Of a stretch of DNA of 64,000 nt, positions 63,750 through 64,000 are shown in pieces. Under the pieces are notes generated by a model. It was not told the DNA's origin. It did not search any database and saw only the letters and a list, made by a program, of their open reading frames with translations. How positions within the stretch are numbered: position 1 is the first letter of the stretch; the number at the start of each line of letters is the position of its first letter. Source of the DNA: Opitutaceae bacterium (GTDB lineage Bacteria > Verrucomicrobiota > Verrucomicrobiia > Opitutales > Opitutaceae); contig PLTZ01000010.1 of NCBI GenBank assembly GCA_003164715.1, positions 1-64,000 of the forward strand. The letters run 5' to 3'. The position numbers and the translations under genes were made by a program.

Positions 63750-64000
63750 TCAGCCCTGGGAGAGGTGGAGCTGCTTGATCGAACCGCAGCCCGGCACCCT
63801 GCGGATCCGGTCGATGATCTCGGTCCGGTTCATGAAGAGCTCGTTGCGGACGACGGCATGGGAGGCGTGGACGATCAGCCGGCCCCTCTCGTCGATGCGC
63901 ACCGCGTGGGAATAGGAGGCGTTCGCCGTGCCCACGATCTCGGGCCACTTGTCGCGCAGCTCCTGCTCGGCGGTCGGCCTGCCGATCCCGTGCTTGGCCC
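63750..64000 (-). CDS. DUF721/DciA-like protein, 5' end beyond the window
   Basis: The frame is open to the right edge, so only the C-terminal part is seen (about 82 residues). It reads KHGIGRPTAEQELRDKWPEIVG, then RIDERGRLIVHASHAVVRNEL and ends KQLHLSQG. The WPEIVG and G-x-L-x-V-x-x-x-x-x-x-x-x-E-L pattern is that of DUF721, which includes the helicase-loading protein DciA. Only the C-terminus is available, so DciA function is a guess. Confidence 0.65.
   Translation of the reverse strand, partial: AKHGIGRPTAEQELRDKWPEIVGTANASYSHAVRIDERGRLIVHASHAVVRNELFMNRTEIIDRIRRVPGCGSIKQLHLSQG

Overview
The window is a GC-rich, gene-dense bacterial chromosome segment, most likely from Verrucomicrobiota and probably an Opitutaceae-like lineage. 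This rests on an ExbB-ExbD-ExbD-TonB-TPR operon, a Minf_1886-family gene (known from Verrucomicrobia and Planctomycetes), a DUF5069 gene, a Tat-exported superoxide dismutase, GatCAB amidotransferase genes, and heptose (LPS) genes that imply a Gram-negative envelope. The taxonomic call is inference; there is no rRNA gene. Shine-Dalgarno signals are weak at most genes, and many neighbours are joined by ATGA or GTGA stop/start overlaps.

Layout. 1-2.2 kb: tRNA-Pro, a Doc-type toxin with an AbrB-type antitoxin, a degenerate second copy of the 5' part of tRNA-Pro, and a decayed glycosyltransferase fragment; this looks like an old insertion at a tRNA. 2.2-7 kb: a seven-gene minus-strand TonB energy-transduction operon. 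7.4-8.5 kb: tRNA-Gln, tRNA-Thr and tRNA-Lys with a broken TnpB/OrfB relic between them. 8.6-10 kb: an OprB-like porin. 10.2-17.7 kb: a translation operon, rpmI-rplT-pheS-pheT-gatC-gatA-gatB. 17.8-24.6 kb: sodB, a Fur-family regulator, a Minf_1886 gene, an M16 peptidase, nadK, tlyA and a secreted protein. 24.6-31 kb: gmhB, hldA, an M24 peptidase, a DUF192 lipoprotein, a four-gene operon with a phosphoesterase, and rlmJ. 31-40.8 kb: hsp20, a MazG-like pyrophosphohydrolase, a very large membrane-TPR protein, DUF5069, a MogA-like gene, a DJ-1/PfpI gene, gluQ, a LOG gene, a Nudix gene and a PAP2 phosphatase. 40.8-48.1 kb: a moxR-DUF58-batA-batBC-batDE operon. 48.2-50.3 kb: a MOSC protein and rmuC. 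59-64 kb: a lone ABC ATPase, surE, pnp, rpsO and the 3' part of a DUF721/DciA-like gene.

The best candidate for an undescribed system is 50.4-59.0 kb. Six plus-strand genes are packed with overlaps: a receiver-histidine kinase, a p-cresol-methylhydroxylase-like flavoenzyme, a ketosynthase-fold protein in which both catalytic His positions are changed, a multi-pass PrsK-like sensor kinase, a kinase-like protein with no recognisable ATP-binding motifs, and an ANT(6)-like nucleotidyltransferase. Parts of this block are visibly poorer in GC than the flanks. No DNA-binding regulator is encoded in it. A self-contained module that makes or senses a small molecule is a reasonable hypothesis, but it is not shown by the sequence.
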